A stretch of 64,000 nucleotides of DNA from Portunus trituberculatus (GCF_017591435.1 NC_059257.1:1852326-1916325); one strand, 5' to 3'. Counted from the first letter of the stretch, positions 32,437 to 43,942 are shown. Notes: generated by a model not told the origin, from the letters alone. Numbers and translations: made by a program.

Positions 32437-33305
32437 TGGCCTAAAAAAGGCTTAGACCGAAACCTTGAGTTTTGGGAAGGAGGGGCTCTCCTGGGAGCCT
32501 GGCGGGAAGCAGCCGTCCGCCTGGGACCTCCTGACTGGTAGGGGCGGAAAGAAGGCCTGCCCAGCCACCTGGCCCGATGCAACTCCTCGCACTTCTTAAT
32601 GACATCAAAGGGGAACAACTCTGCAGTGCCAACTTCACAGTCCCAACGGCAAAGCTTCGCAAGTGCTGAATCATTCACGTGAATGCGGGCCACTTCCTTC
32701 CTGAGCTGGTTAAGGTAACACACTGCAGAAGTCAGGAGACGTAAACAGTTATTCAGGCCATCCAGGTAATCATCCACAGGCTTACCTTTCCTCTCCCCAA
32801 TGTCACTCAGGCACTGGGCAACCGGTACCAGGGCCTTGGAGAGCAGGCCATTGGTGAAAAACAGGCGAGCATCAATCAGTCTGCCCCCCACACTTAGAGC
32901 CTTGGTAATAACTGCATTTGTAGCAGGCACAATCAGATTAGGAACATTGCTGGGCAACCTCACCTTACTACAGGTAGTCTTCACCCCGTCCGAGGTGGGG
33001 CAACACCTAAGGCTATCATCTAAAATGCCTGCTAAATGGTCAGACAGGGGCTCACCTTTCTTCTCCTGACCATGAAAGTGCCCCGCCAGTTCTTCCAAAG
33101 CCTGATGAAAATCAGCGTCGTCAAGTGCGCCCCGTGGGCCACCCAGGTCATCCAGCCCCGCTAGCTGGTCGGCCGCTGCCTCCCGCATCTCACCGTCTTC
33201 AGATCCTGTGCTCTCGATGCTGCCAAAGCCACTGAAGTCCCCGCTGTCAGTCTGGGGCACCATCTCAGGAGAACACCTGTCCAGCTTCGCAATCAGGTCC
33301 GCCAC
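32388..33305 (-). CDS. DIRS Gag-like protein, open frame
   Basis: A 305-aa open frame ahead of the RT. The N-terminal third is acidic (FGSIESTGSEDGEMREAAAD). The middle is a helical region with RLPSNVPNLIVPATNAVITK and LVPVAQCLSDIGE. The C-terminus is basic and proline-rich (GRPSFRPYQSGGPRRTAASR), suitable for binding nucleic acid. I assign it as Gag by position and composition; there is no zinc knuckle. Broken frames upstream to about 33815 suggest the original protein was longer at its N-terminus. It overlaps the following RT frame by about 50 bases. Confidence 0.75.
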   Translation of the reverse strand: MADLIAKLDRCSPEMVPQTDSGDFSGFGSIESTGSEDGEMREAAADQLAGLDDLGGPRGALDDADFHQALEELAGHFHGQEKKGEPLSDHLAGILDDSLRCCPTSDGVKTTCSKVRLPSNVPNLIVPATNAVITKALSVGGRLIDARLFFTNGLLSKALVPVAQCLSDIGERKGKPVDDYLDGLNNCLRLLTSAVCYLNQLRKEVARIHVNDSALAKLCRWDCEVGTAELFPFDVIKKCEELHRARWLGRPSFRPYQSGGPRRTAASRQAPRRAPPSQNSRFRSKPFLGQWPPSLRGNQQHSPAQ

Positions 33306-33815
33306 GATGGAACCTAAATGGCTGACATGATCCTCGAGGGACAGGCCAGCTGAGTTGACATCACGGGGCTGACTCGGCCCCGCCAGGGCTGAATCGGAAG
33401 CCAGCTGAAGCGCTCTGTCATGGCCAGGGTCACGGCGGTCCCTTTATCCCTGCTGAACATCAGACCAAGCACCATCTTCGCAGGAGCATTTCCTGCCCCG
33501 TGGAGGGGAAGCCGAAGGGACGAAGGGGCGAATCGCTAAGGCCTGCTGGGTCTGCCATCTGCAAACGGGGCTGCCCGACACCAGGGTAAATAAGCCAACA
33601 CGATCCTAAGATTGAGGAGTGTAGCACCATGTATCAGCAGCTCGGGGCCAAAGAGAAGGTGAAAACTGACCAGGGCAACTCCGAGGAGAAGCAGGCAAAG
33701 AAAAGGGCAGCAGCAGGCTCCGAGGAGCAGCCGGCAAAAAACCTGAGATCCGAGCTCGTGTGTAGACCAGACGAGGATGAACAACAGACTGACGAGGAGC
33801 GGCATAGACATCTCA
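33306..33815 (-). pseudogene. DIRS 5' leader or broken start of Gag
   Basis: GC-rich minus-strand sequence between the terminal repeat and the Gag frame, with several short frames (for example 33634-33816) and stops. It may be an untranslated leader or a decayed N-terminus. The outermost 90 bases, 33770-33858, are the inverted counterpart of 17945-18020. Confidence 0.5.
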
Positions 33816-33859
33816 TTTGTTGCCTCGGTGACGTCAGTTTAAATATTGTGAAGTGAAAT

Positions 33860-34026
33860 GGATATCATATCTTAGTATTCATATACGCTCATGCCACAGG
33901 ATAATCTTGACTCCGTGGCACTGAGTGATAGTGAATTATTAATGAAATACGCACTATCACTCAGTGCCATGGAGTCAAGGTTATCCTCGTGGCATGAGCG
34001 TATATGAATACTAAGATATGATATCC
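33860..34026. repeat. 167-bp hairpin at the right end of the DIRS element
   Basis: Arms 33860-33933 and 33952-34026 are reverse complements apart from a few mismatches and a one-base indel, around an 18-base AT-rich loop. The arms start GGATATCATATC and end GATATGATATCC. The hairpin sits between the inner terminal sequence (ending GTGAAGTGAAAT) and the 35-bp outer inverted repeat. It has no similarity to the inverted arms at the left end. Confidence 0.9.
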
Positions 34027-34061
34027 ATTATAGCAGGCAATAGAGGAGTGGAAACATAAAC
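34027..34061. repeat. DIRS outer inverted repeat, right (35 bp)
   Basis: Perfect reverse complement of 17867-17901. Confidence 0.9.
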
Positions 34062-34245
34062 ATCATGATGAAAGTAACACGCAAACAAAAGGGTCACAAG
34101 AAGAAGAAGCGGCAGAGTGGCCGTGAGTCTCCTGCTTCGTCTGTGGCTCATCTCATCCCTGCTTTATTTTTTGGTATTCCATGTAAGATTTCACTTTATG
34201 TATTACAAAACAATCCTTTCTTGGTGGCAAGGTTTGTAAAAAGCT
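34062..34245. other. Unassigned sequence between DIRS and element E
   Basis: Holds a 60-codon plus-strand frame (34065-34247) with a basic start (TRKQKGHKKKKRQSG) that I do not recognise. No other signal is seen. Confidence 0.4.
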
Positions 34246-35820
34246 AATAGAAATGTTTTCTTTGCAGTTAAAGTCACCCATCACATATTTTTACTCCACA
34301 ATTAGTTTCTAAACATTTTCTGGTATCATTCAGTATGTTCCCATAATCATTTCCCACTAATTTTTTTTTGTTCTTTCAGTAGGACATAAACAACAACAAA
34401 GTCCCTTTTTCCTTCTTGAATTCTTAATCGTGCTTTCAGCACTTCAGCATACCCTTCTCCTTAAGTTATTTCATCCACCTGCAGCTCTTTCTTTACAAGT
34501 AAAATCACTTCTCCTTGTTTTTGTTTCTCCTTATTTCTTCCTTATATTGTAACTACTTTTCCCAATATCCAGTGCATCAAGTCCTCCACACAATTTTGTC
34601 TCAGTTAATCCCACGATGTTAGACTTGTTTTCTTTTAATTATTCAACTATTTTTTGCTGTTAAAATACCATTTACGTTTGTGTATGCGACTTTTAATACT
34701 CTTTCTCTTCTACAGTGATACTTATTTCCTTTTTTGTTTTCCCTCCTTTTGTACCACTTCCTTAGTCTCATGTCTGACTTTCCATTAGTAGCTCATCCTT
34801 TCCTCTGCTGTTCTGTTTAAGTTTTTTTTTCTTTGGCTGTTCCCATAGCTGCCTAAGTTTTTAGCTCTTTCATCTTCATTTTGATCACACCTCAACCATA
34901 TATTTTTGTACTCTTCTTTCCTTCCCAGCTTCCATGAGCCTACCAGGATTTCTTATTCTAATCTTTAACAGACATGTTTTGCCCTCCGTGTATTTCCCCA
35001 GTCTATAGACTTACTCAGTTTCTTCATTCAATTTCTTGCCTTCATCTTCATCATCCTTCCCCTCTATCACTACTTTCTCAGCCTGCTTTTTCTCATATTC
35101 TTCTCTTTTGTGTCTGATTGGCTTAACTTTTTCCTTTAACCCAATGATATAACACACTTTTTCTTTTCCACAGTATCCTTTTCCTTAATTACCTTTATTA
35201 CCGGTTTGGCAACCTCCCGTTCCCTTTCCTTGGCCAATTCTTCTATAATCTTTTAAAATTAACTTCCTGCTGATCCTGGTCCATCTTCCGATGCTTTTGC
35301 TTTTCACTTATTTTTCTTATTTGATCTTCAGTATCTTCCATTTTCTTTTCAATAGCACAAATGTTTTCTTCAGGTCATCAAAATTTTTCTCCAGTACTTC
35401 AGTGTTTGCCTTCATGATCTCATTGTCCTTTTCCATTGTTTTTATCCTAGTGATCAGTTCTTTTACTAGGTTCTCCAGGTTTATGATCTTCCTCCTCAAT
35501 AAACTCTCTCTGGTGTTTCGGTCATCATACCTGTCCTCCAATCTGAAGCCTGAGAACTCATTTCTAGCAAGCTCCACCCTACCACTTGGGATAAACCAAC
35601 ACTCCTTGCCCTTGTCCATTCTGTTCTCACTTTTTTCCTTTCTCCTTTATCCATCTTGTTAACATTTTAACCCTGCCACCTAGACAAGCAAGACAGCATT
35701 AAAAAATAGCTCTTACCTTTAGTTTACACTCAAGGACCAGGTAAAAGATATTCTCGGTGGCCTTGAAATAATATCAAAGCAGAGCATGGTGTGGGCATCA
35801 GTCATGTATGATCTTTATCT
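34246..35820 (-). mobile_element. LINE-D-like element E, 5' part only
   Basis: On the minus strand this starts directly after the (AC)n tail of LINE-D. It carries a 5' region, a coiled-coil ORF1 start (35317-35619, with LLRRKIINLENLVKELITRI), broken ORF1 remainder, and the first part of an endonuclease. Pieces VAYTNVNGILT and MGDFNCKEN are near the left limit at 34260. The RT half is missing. The 3' end is not seen, so it was truncated after insertion, or cut by whatever joined it to 34245. Confidence 0.7.
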
Positions 35821-35831
35821 TGTGTGTGTGT

Positions 35832-35999
35832 ATTTACCTAGTTGTATTTACCTAGTTGTATTGTACAGGGTTTGAGCGGGGCTCATAGTGTCCTGTCTCC
35901 GTATCTCTATTTGTCTAGTTTTTCTTTAAAGTTATGCACACTATGTGCTGTAACAATTTCATTATCCAATGCATTCCATTTTTCCACCATTCTGTATTA
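35832..35999 (-). repeat. Second copy of the LINE-D 3' end (about 165 bp)
   Basis: The 3' end block occurs twice in direct order: 35832-35999 and from 36000 to about 36150. Shared landmarks include CAGGGTTTGAGCGG, AGTTATGCACACTATGTGCT and CCAATGCATTCCATTTTTCC. The outer copy begins within the ORF2 stop region, right at the CTAGGTA of the inner tail. It is either a very short 5'-truncated insertion into the tail or a tandem duplication. Confidence 0.8.
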
Positions 36000-36031
36000 C
36001 CTAGTTGTATTGTACAGGGTTTGAGCGGTGC

Positions 36032-37870
36032 TCATAGTGTCCTGTCTCCATATCTCCATTTATCTAGTTTTTCTTTAAAGTTATGCACACTATGTGCTGT
36101 AACAATTCCATTATCCAATGCATTCCATTTTTCCACTGTTCTGTGTGAAAAACTGTATTTTCCAACATCCTTCACACACTGCCCCATCCTGATCTTCTTT
36201 TCATGTCCTCTTGTCCTTCCATCTTCTTCCGTCAACAGCATCAGGTCTTCTTTGTCTTATCTTTTCAATATCTTTTACTATCTTATACTCGTACATTGTT
36301 ATTAGGTTCCCACGTTCTCTTCTATGTTGTAAGGTTGGCAATCCCATTTCCTTCAGTTGTTCTTCATATGTGAGGTCCTTTAATTCTGGCACCATCTTTG
36401 TAGCAATCTTTTGTATCCTTTCCAATTTTCTTATATCTTTTTTAGAGCTCGGAGACCATACCACTGCTGCATATTTCAGCATTGGGCATCATGCTTGTGA
36501 TGATTTTTTTTATCATATCTTTATCCATGTAATGAAATGCCACTCTTATATTAGTCAACGCCTTTTATGATAGTTCAAATATCTTGCTGATATGTTTATC
36601 AGGGCTCAGATTTTCTCGTATGATCACTCCAAGATCTTTTCCTCTATAGTCTTCGTTATTTGCTCCTCTCCCAGCAAATAGTTCCATACTAGTCTTCTCT
36701 TACTCTTTCCTAGTTCCATTATGTGGCATTTCTTGGCGTTAAACTCCAATTTCCACTTCTTGCTTCATTCATAGATCTTGTTTAAATCTTCCTGCAACAG
36801 TAGACAGTCCTCTCTGGTTTTGATAACTCTTAGCAACTTTGCATCATCAGCCAATAAATTTATATAGCTGTTTATCCCAATGTGAATGTTGTTTACATAA
36901 ACTTGAAACATAATGGGGGCTAACACTGACCCTTGTGGCACCCTGCTAGTTACTTTTCCCCAAGATGAATATGTATCTCTGATCACAGTTCTCATTTCCC
37001 TATCCTTCAAATAATCTCTTGTCCATTCAAGCAGGGTTCCACACAGTCTTCCTATGTCCTCTAGTTTCCAAAGAAGTCTTCCATGAGGGACTTCATCAAA
37101 AGCCTTTTAAATGTCCACGTATACTATGTCTACCCATCCATCTCTGTTTTCAAGTCCTGCAATAACTCTGGAGCATAATAAGTTTGATACACATGACCGC
37201 CCTGTCCTGAACCCAAATTGTCTGTTTGATATGACTTGCTCCTCTTCTAGAAATTTAGCCCATTTTTCTTTGATAATTATTTCAAATGTCTTCCCAATGA
37301 CACTTGTAAGTGACACTGGTCTGTAGTTTAATGGTTCAGTTGCCTTTCCTCCTTTGAATATCGGTATTACGTTGGCTCCCTTTCACTCTAGTGGAACTTT
37401 CCCTTCATTTATTGAACTTTTAATTATTTCCCAAATTGGCTCCAGTAATAGCTCTTTACATTTTTTCAACACTTAGCCTGATACACCATCTGGCCCCATT
37501 GCTTTCCTGACTTCCAACTTATCCAGTAACCTTCCAATATCCTCTTTGTGCACTGCAATCTCCTGTAATCCTTGGCAGTCCAATGTCTTATTAGGTTCTA
37601 TGAAATCATCTTCTTCAGTGAATGCTGTTTTGAAGCTCTCATTCATTATTTCACACATTTCCTTCTCTGGTATGTCTTCCCTTCTTTAGTTGTTTTTCCA
37701 ATTGTTTCCTTATTCTTTGTTTTGCCATTTATAAACCTGTAGAAAAGTTTTGGTTTATTCTTGCTTTTATCCACTATATCCTTCTTAAACTTTCTTCCTC
37801 TCTCCTTACTTTAATATATTCATTTCTAGTGTCTTTGTACTGCCGACTATTATAGTCATTTCCCCGTTTT
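36032..37870 (-). pseudogene. LINE-D ORF2, reverse transcriptase
   Basis: Minus-strand blocks in order: LEVRKAMGPDGVSG (37473-37658), NYRPVSLTSVIGKTFEIII, FGFRTGRSCVSNL (37107-37316), a broken KAFDEVPHGRL, and SRVPQGSVLAPIMFQVYVNN. LLADDAK replaces the usual FADD (36765-37010). C-terminal blocks are LKYAAVVWSPSSKKDIRKL and YEEQLKEMGLPTLQHRRERG, ending SFSHRTVEKWNALDNGIVTA and FKEKLDKWRYGDRT. Stops and frame changes show it is dead. Confidence 0.85.
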
Positions 37871-38691
37871 AAGAGTTTCTTCCACACTTTATCTTATGCC
37901 TTTTTTGCTTGTATGCATCTAGCATTGTACCATGTATGTATTCCTTTCTGAACTCTATAAACAGGAACAAACTTTTTACTCCTTCATTATATTTCTGTAA
38001 GAATATGTCATATTTCTCTTGTACAGTCTTCCTGCACATATTATTATTCCACTCAATATCAGCAAAATACCTTAATTTTTCTAAATCCGCTCTTGCATAA
38101 TTTAATCTCTCTCCTTTATAGTCCTCTCTGTAACTTATCTCATCTTCCTCCTGCATTTGCATCTCTGGTGTCACATGATCACTTTTCCCATTGGACTAAA
38201 GTATTGTATGATTGGAGGGGACTCAAGTTTCTTTGTGAAAACTAGGTCAAGCAATGATGGTTCTTCTTCCCCTGTGTACCTTATTGTTAACTCCGCCACC
38301 CACTGGTCCATTGTATTAACCATAGTCAACTGTAACACAGTCTCACTCCACTGCCCAGCATTATCCATTACTTTCATCTCTCCAGTTTATATTTTTACAG
38401 TTAAAGTCTCCGTCTAAGAGTATTCTTCTATCTCTTCCTATCATGTTATCGAGGCACTTTATCACCTTTCTTTGCGTATCTGTATGCTCTTCTGATCCCC
38501 ATGTATTAATTAGTCTTCGGTGGAACATATGTAACTATAATTTTTCTTTTCTGCAAATATTCTGTTCTGATTGTTACTCCCATTACTTCCACTTTGTCTT
38601 CACCATATTGCACAACCTCCACACATATATTATGATGAACCATTATTAGCACTCCTCCCCCTTTTATCCTTCCTGTCCCTCCTCCAGGCAT
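37869..38691 (-). pseudogene. LINE-D ORF2, endonuclease (second part) and linker
   Basis: After the mariner, the minus strand reads GGGVLIMVHHNICVEVVQYG and VTYVPPKTN (38506-38691), then a broken GDFNCKN and LLDLVFTKKLESPP (38171-38377). The degraded SDH region follows, then a basic linker (37869-38174, with YREDYKGERLNYARADLEKL). The remaining endonuclease start lies beyond the mariner at 39930-40070. Confidence 0.8.
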
Positions 38692-38694
38692 TAC

Positions 38695-39928
38695 GAGGGG
38701 TGTTCAAAAAATATGTGTAATACTCCCTTGTCCCGAGTGCCAACAGGATAAAACATGTTGGAACATGTCTGCCAGAAAGGGCATGCTCTTGGCTATCTTC
38801 TGGTTGCTACCAGTCATTATTCGCTTCGAAACGAAGCAGTCAGGAGCTAGTTGAAAAAGGTTGGTTTTTGACCCATGGAATGTAAGGATTTTGAGAAAAG
38901 AACCAACATAAAATTTTTGGTAAAGCTTGGTTGGAAAGGAACGGAGATCATTCAAGCTTTGCAGAACGTTTATAGGAATGATGCTCCAAAGAAAACTTGC
39001 ATTAACAAATGGATTGAAAGATTTTGAGATGGTAGAGAAGCTGTTGAAGATGATGAGGGTCGTGGCAGACCAGCAACCTCGAAAAGTAGTGAAAACATTG
39101 ATGCAGTTAGGAGCCTAGTCGAAGAAGATGGAAGACTGGCAGTTCATCAGATAGCTGAGACTGTGAGCATATAATTTGGTTCTGCTCATTTGATTCTGCA
39201 TGAAGCTCTCAGCTCGATGGGTCCCAAAAGAGTTGTGCCCAGATCAGGTAAATTTCAGAAGTGAATTGTCAACGGCGATTTTGACCAAAATTGAAGCCGA
39301 TGAAGACAACTTTTTCAGTCAAATCATCACAGGTGATGAAACATGGGCATACCAGTATGATCCTGAAGCAAAACAACAGTCCAAACAATGGCTCCCACGT
39401 GGATCATCTGGCCCAATTAAATTAAAATATGAGAGGTCTGTCAACAAGGTAATGACGACCATTTTTTGGGATTCTAAAGGAGTTGTGCTTGTAAACTTTT
39501 TAGAAGGTCAAAAAACTGTCACAGGAGCCTATTATGTAGAAGTTTTAAAGGAACTGAGAGCAGAATAGGCTAAAAAGCGTCCAGGAAAATTCCATCGCGG
39601 AATACTCTTCCATCATGACAACGCTCCAGCACATTCTTCACGCGTTGTAAAGGATGTTTTGAGAGAATTTCAATGGGAATTACTGCCACATCCACCTTAT
39701 AGCTCCGTCTGACTTTTTTTTATTCCCAAAACTCAAAGAACAGTTGAAAGGCATCTGTTTTAATAGCACTGTTGATTCTCACAAAGAGGTCTGCAGATTT
39801 GTTCGAAAATTATCTAAAAGGATGGAAACACCACCTGGAAAAGTGACGGAGGCTATGTTGAAAAATAGATTAGTTGTAAAATCAATAAAGAATGATAAAA
39901 TTCTGTGTGTGTTTTAATCCCCTCAGTT
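38695..39928 (+). mobile_element. mariner-family DNA transposon remnant
   Basis: About 1.2 kb inserted in the LINE-D endonuclease. The left end is CGAGGGGTGTTCAAAAAATA and the right end, complemented, starts with GAGGGGATTAAAACACA, a decayed inverted repeat. A TA precedes the left end. Size and protein fit the mariner family, which inserts at TA. Confidence 0.85.
38875..39919 (+). pseudogene. mariner transposase pseudogene
   Basis: The start ATGGAATGTAAGGATTTTGAG at 38875 opens a helix-turn-helix region with FLVKLGWKGTEIIQAL and GRGRPATSKSSENIDAV. The catalytic region at 39200-39568 has IITGDETWAYQYDPE (first Asp), SKQWLPRGSSGPIK and FWDSKGVVLVNFLEGQKTVT. Then comes GILFHHDNAPAHSS (second Asp), and in a shifted frame PSDFFLFPKLKEQLKG (third Asp, the D34D spacing of mariner). 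Several stops, for example in ERF*DGRE, and at least three frameshifts make it inactive. Confidence 0.9.
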
Positions 39929-39929
39929 G

Positions 39930-40945
39930 ACATGGATCTCCTTTTTCAGTTTTGTTTCAACGATGCACATTACATCTGGCTTTTTCTCTTTCAAATAATC
40001 CCGAACTTCCAATATGCTTGATAACAAACCATCTATGTTAGTATAAGTCACTTAATTTATTGCCTCCTCCACAACCTCCTGTTTTTCCCTTAAGTACCAC
40101 TTCTTTAGTCTCATATCCAGAATCCTCCAGTAAAAATTCCTCTTCTATCTCTGTCCTTTTCTCATTTTTTTTTCCTTAACTTCACTTCTTAGCACTTTCT
40201 CCTTTTCCCTTTCCTCTAAGTTCATATATCTTTTTATCCATATTTCCTTGTGATTGACATCATCGGCCAGCTTCCCTTTTCTAGCTATAATTTCCTCTAC
40301 AGCCACTTGAGATCTCATTTTCACTTTCATTTGTCTCTTATCCCCTTCACTGTACTTTCCCAGCCTAATCACTTCCTCCACCTCCTGTTCAAATTCTTGT
40401 GAGCTGTCTTGTACTTGTTTGATAACCGTTTTGGCCATTTCCCTTTCTTCACGTTCTCTTGTGAATTTATTTGGATTTTTCTTTTCTCTCATCCTATAAA
40501 TCACGAAGCTTTATTTCTTGTCCACTGCATCCCACACTAAATCTTTCTTTTCCTTGATAACTTCTATTACACTAACTTTTATGCTCTGAATTGCTCTCCT
40601 TACCACTTCTGAAAATTTTACTTTTTCCTCTTCTTGCTCCTGTTTCCATTCATTTCTTAGTTCTTTCAACTTGTTATCACCTAGACCACCTTCTGCCCTG
40701 TCTGTAATCCCATCCTGCACTTTAGCCTGCAAATTTTTTAAAGAGCATTTATGATTTTGGCATGTGGTTTTAGAACGTCATTTTGCTTCCTTATTTCTAG
40801 AATCTCCTCTTTTAATTCCTGGTTTACTGCACTGACTTTCTCACATTCAGTTACTCTTAATTTCAGGGCTGTGTTTTTCCGTTAGCAGTCGGTCTTGTTT
40901 ATCCATGAGACTGGACATCTTCTCCTTCATGTATCTTAAGGTGGC
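39930..40945 (-). pseudogene. LINE-D ORF1 (C-terminal part) and start of the endonuclease
   Basis: Frames 40511-40732 and 40145-40504 give a coiled coil with LKELRNEWKQEQEEEKVK and the RRM-like part EVEEVIRLGKYSEGDKRQMK, then VKMRSQVAVEEIIARKGKLA and a basic end KKMRKGQR. The endonuclease begins in broken frame with PDVMCIVETKLKKEIHVN near 39930-39990. The N-terminal ORF1 piece is at 44260-44465, beyond the 3.3 kb insertion. Confidence 0.75.
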
Positions 40946-42452
40946 CATGGCATCAAAAAATTTGAAAAAAATTGAAAATCTCCAAAACACCACCAGAGCA
41001 TCCCCAAACATATAGCAACATAGTGATGGAGTATTTTGGGGAAATACATTAAAATACGTAGGGTATTTACATGGAAAGTGTTTTTTTGGGTAAGGAAAGG
41101 TGGGCGCTGGCAACTTAGTACTATGGCGTACACAGGAACACACCCTCTCCCCTTCCATTTCAGTGTCCATGTGACTTTGATGGGAGGAGGATCTATTGGG
41201 TATCTCGCCCGTCATTTCACACCTTGCAAGCTACAATCCAGCCTATTTTACCTGCCTTTTTTGCCTTATAATATCTAAACAAACAGTGCAAGTAGAAATT
41301 ACAAATTGTACCGACCATGCATGGATGGGAGACACCCTCACCTTTGAGTGACTAATAACTACAATAATTGTAGGGATGGCCAGGTGCCATATGAGTCTTA
41401 CTGAATATTCTAAACATGCCTAAAAAGGATATATAATGCACATGGTGGAGTATGAGCAAGAAATATCCAACCCAAATAAATGTACAGGGTCATAGAGAAC
41501 GAAAATGACATCTCTGAGGTTTTTTGCCTTTTTCTCAGTTTCCACTTTTTATCATTTAAATTGAATCTTCTCCCACATTTCTCAATGGATTTTCAAATTT
41601 GAGGTATCATTTTGACGCTCAATGAAGCTGCTACATTTTTACCTCTTAGAATTTGGAATTTTTTTTTAAGTGGCCAATATAATTTTATATATAAAAAAAA
41701 AAAAAAAAAAAAATTGAAAATTCATAATGGCCATCAGAATAAAAAAATCTAAATTCTATGAGGTGTAAAGTTTTGGTATTCAACATACTTCATATCCCTA
41801 CTGGCAAAATTGAAATATGTCCTCTAGTGATAAAGTTTGTAGGAATAATATACAGTAAGTCTTTGTTTTACACTAGAAATATATTCCTCAAAAAGCAATT
41901 GTAAACCAAAATTAGTGTAAACCGAACCCGTTTTAACATGATAGGAATATGTTCCAGTCAATCGAAAAAAGTAAACAAACATCCATCTCAACCTTCAAGG
42001 TTTCAATAATAGACAGGGTCTTTTCTGAAATGAGGCTCAATGAGAGTGGGGCATGCTGGCATATTTGGATCCAAATTTTAAGTAAACCCTCCATCCGATC
42101 CATAATGGGTTCCCGATGTTTTGTCAGCAATTTTACCTGCAGGCTTGAAGCATTAACTGCTGCCTCCTTAACCCTTAACTTCCGGCGGTCGTATATAAAC
42201 GTTTGCGTCAGAGCGTCCAGTAGACGGATTCCCAGTAATCAAGATTTTTCCGGCGTAATTTTAAGTCTCTCGCGCTCTCTTGAGGTGGATGGTGAGTAGA
42301 AGTATCTGGCATCTTTTACCACACAAGTGTTTCCACAAGAGCTCTAATTTTAGAGGTAACTGAACTGTTTTCCCTTTTATGGGCGACACTTGGCAACTCC
42401 TCGCTTAGAAAGGTCAGTGATAACAGCGAAGGATCTCAGATTGTAAATCACC

Positions 42453-43068
42453 ATGGAGCAAGGCAGAACCCTTTTACTTAGCAGTGGTTCTGAGCTAGAA
42501 GAAAGTGACAGTGAATATATAGAAGAAGAAACTGGGGAAAGTGAAGAGACTAGTAGTGAGGACACGGATGTAGAGCATCATTCACCTGCTTTCTCAGGAG
42601 AACAGACAGAGAGACAGAGACTCTTACACAGTATAAGTGACAGTGAAGGCAATAATGATGAAGAACAGACTCCAGATAATGTGTCAAGGACACAGAGTGT
42701 TTCTAGGAGGCAGGCATGCGCGTGCTCCTCGCGTTCTGGGGAGCGATCAAGGGGCGTGGCAGAGGTGGCGCGAGACCCCGACCTGTCTTTCAATGGAGGG
42801 AATTCAATGATGATTTTTCCCAGTTATGCCTGATTTATCTGTGTCTCCTGGCATAACAGCTGAATTCCCTCCTGTGCAACACAATTGTGACTATTTCATG
42901 GCGTTTCTCAGTGATGCTTTCTTGGACCATATAGTGAGTGAGAGCAACACTTTTCATGATGAAGAAACAGCAGATGATGATGATGTGCCCCATAGCTCTC
43001 ACGAGAAAGAGTGGAAAAACATCACAAGAAATGAACTCCTGACGTTCATAGCCTCACGCTTCTTATGA
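42453..43068 (+). pseudogene. piggyBac-like transposase, N-terminal part
   Basis: 42453-42833 encodes an acidic N-terminus (SGSELEESDSEYIEEETG). After a frame change at 42826 the next frame (to 43068) has DLSVSPGITAEFPP, then NCDYFMAFLSDAFLDHIVSE and WKNITRNELLTFIASRFL. These match the opening of the piggyBac-type DDE domain, where Tyr-Phe and an Ile-Val-x-Glu run precede a Trp...Thr...Glu-Leu block. The frame then stops. The catalytic aspartates, which lie farther on, are absent. Confidence 0.8.
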
Positions 43069-43133
43069 GTCATTCGAGAAAAGCTTTGAGGTAACTCATC
43101 TGAGTCACACAGGCCCTACACATCAACACTTGT

Positions 43134-43457
<324 letters not shown>

Positions 43458-43708
43458 TCGCTCTCCGGGCTGTTTCCTCTTGACTGGTCACACCGTTCGG
43501 AGGAGGAAACTTTGATAAAACAATAACTAAACTCTCAGACGTCATATCGAGCTGGAAAGTACATCATTGTATTCAGAATAACACAGAGAATAATTATCAG
43601 TATTCAAACTGTGTTCTGACAATTTTAGGTGTACCATTTTTCCCCGTCATTAGACAGGAAAAAATATTTTAATCCCCGGAAGTTAAGGGTTAACACTTGA
43701 AGCATTCC

Positions 43709-43942
43709 TCAAAACAGTAGCAACTGTGGTAAATTCAGGGAACGGCTTATAGCTGACGAGCCTTCCCTAAGTTCTTTTCTCTTGACTATATCAAGCTTCG
43801 TTTCCAACGTTAAACTTTTCCTGGCTCGTTCAACCTTACCCACTTCTTCACCAAGATCCAAATTACGTTTTGGTGACATTTGGACAGGAATTGGTCTTAA
43901 ATGCAGAGAATAATGTAAATAAATCACCGAGCACAGTCTCAC
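43709..43942 (-). pseudogene. Tigger-like transposase, N-terminal DNA-binding part
   Basis: From MSPKRNLDLGEEVGKVERAR the frame runs into KSLTLETKLDIVKRKELREG and SSAISRSLNLPQ, the first helix-turn-helix of CENP-B/Tigger proteins. The continuation on the other side of the piggyBac-like insertion (41933-42167) reads KHREPIMDRMEGLLKIWIQI and PLSLSLISEKTLSI, matching the second DNA-binding domain. No DDE domain follows. Confidence 0.85.

Larger units (their letters stand above)
17867..34061 (-). mobile_element. DIRS-type tyrosine-recombinase retrotransposon, twice interrupted
   Basis: Reading on the minus strand from 34061 to 17867, the order is terminal hairpin, Gag-like ORF, reverse transcriptase, RNase H, tyrosine recombinase, and inverted terminal sequence. 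Two later insertions, a CR1 (20827-28258) and a TTAA-flanked element (28330-31995), split the RT. Removing them leaves about 5.1 kb, the usual size of DIRS elements. Inverted copies of GACGTCACCGAGGCA occur at the right end and twice at the left end, as expected for DIRS termini and their internal complementary region. There is no integrase or protease. DIRS elements replicate through a circle integrated by the recombinase. Confidence 0.9.

Noticed and set aside
34065..34247. A small basic protein (TRKQKGHKKKKRQSG...)
   Set aside because: Single 60-codon frame between two elements, no domain, no splice or promoter evidence.
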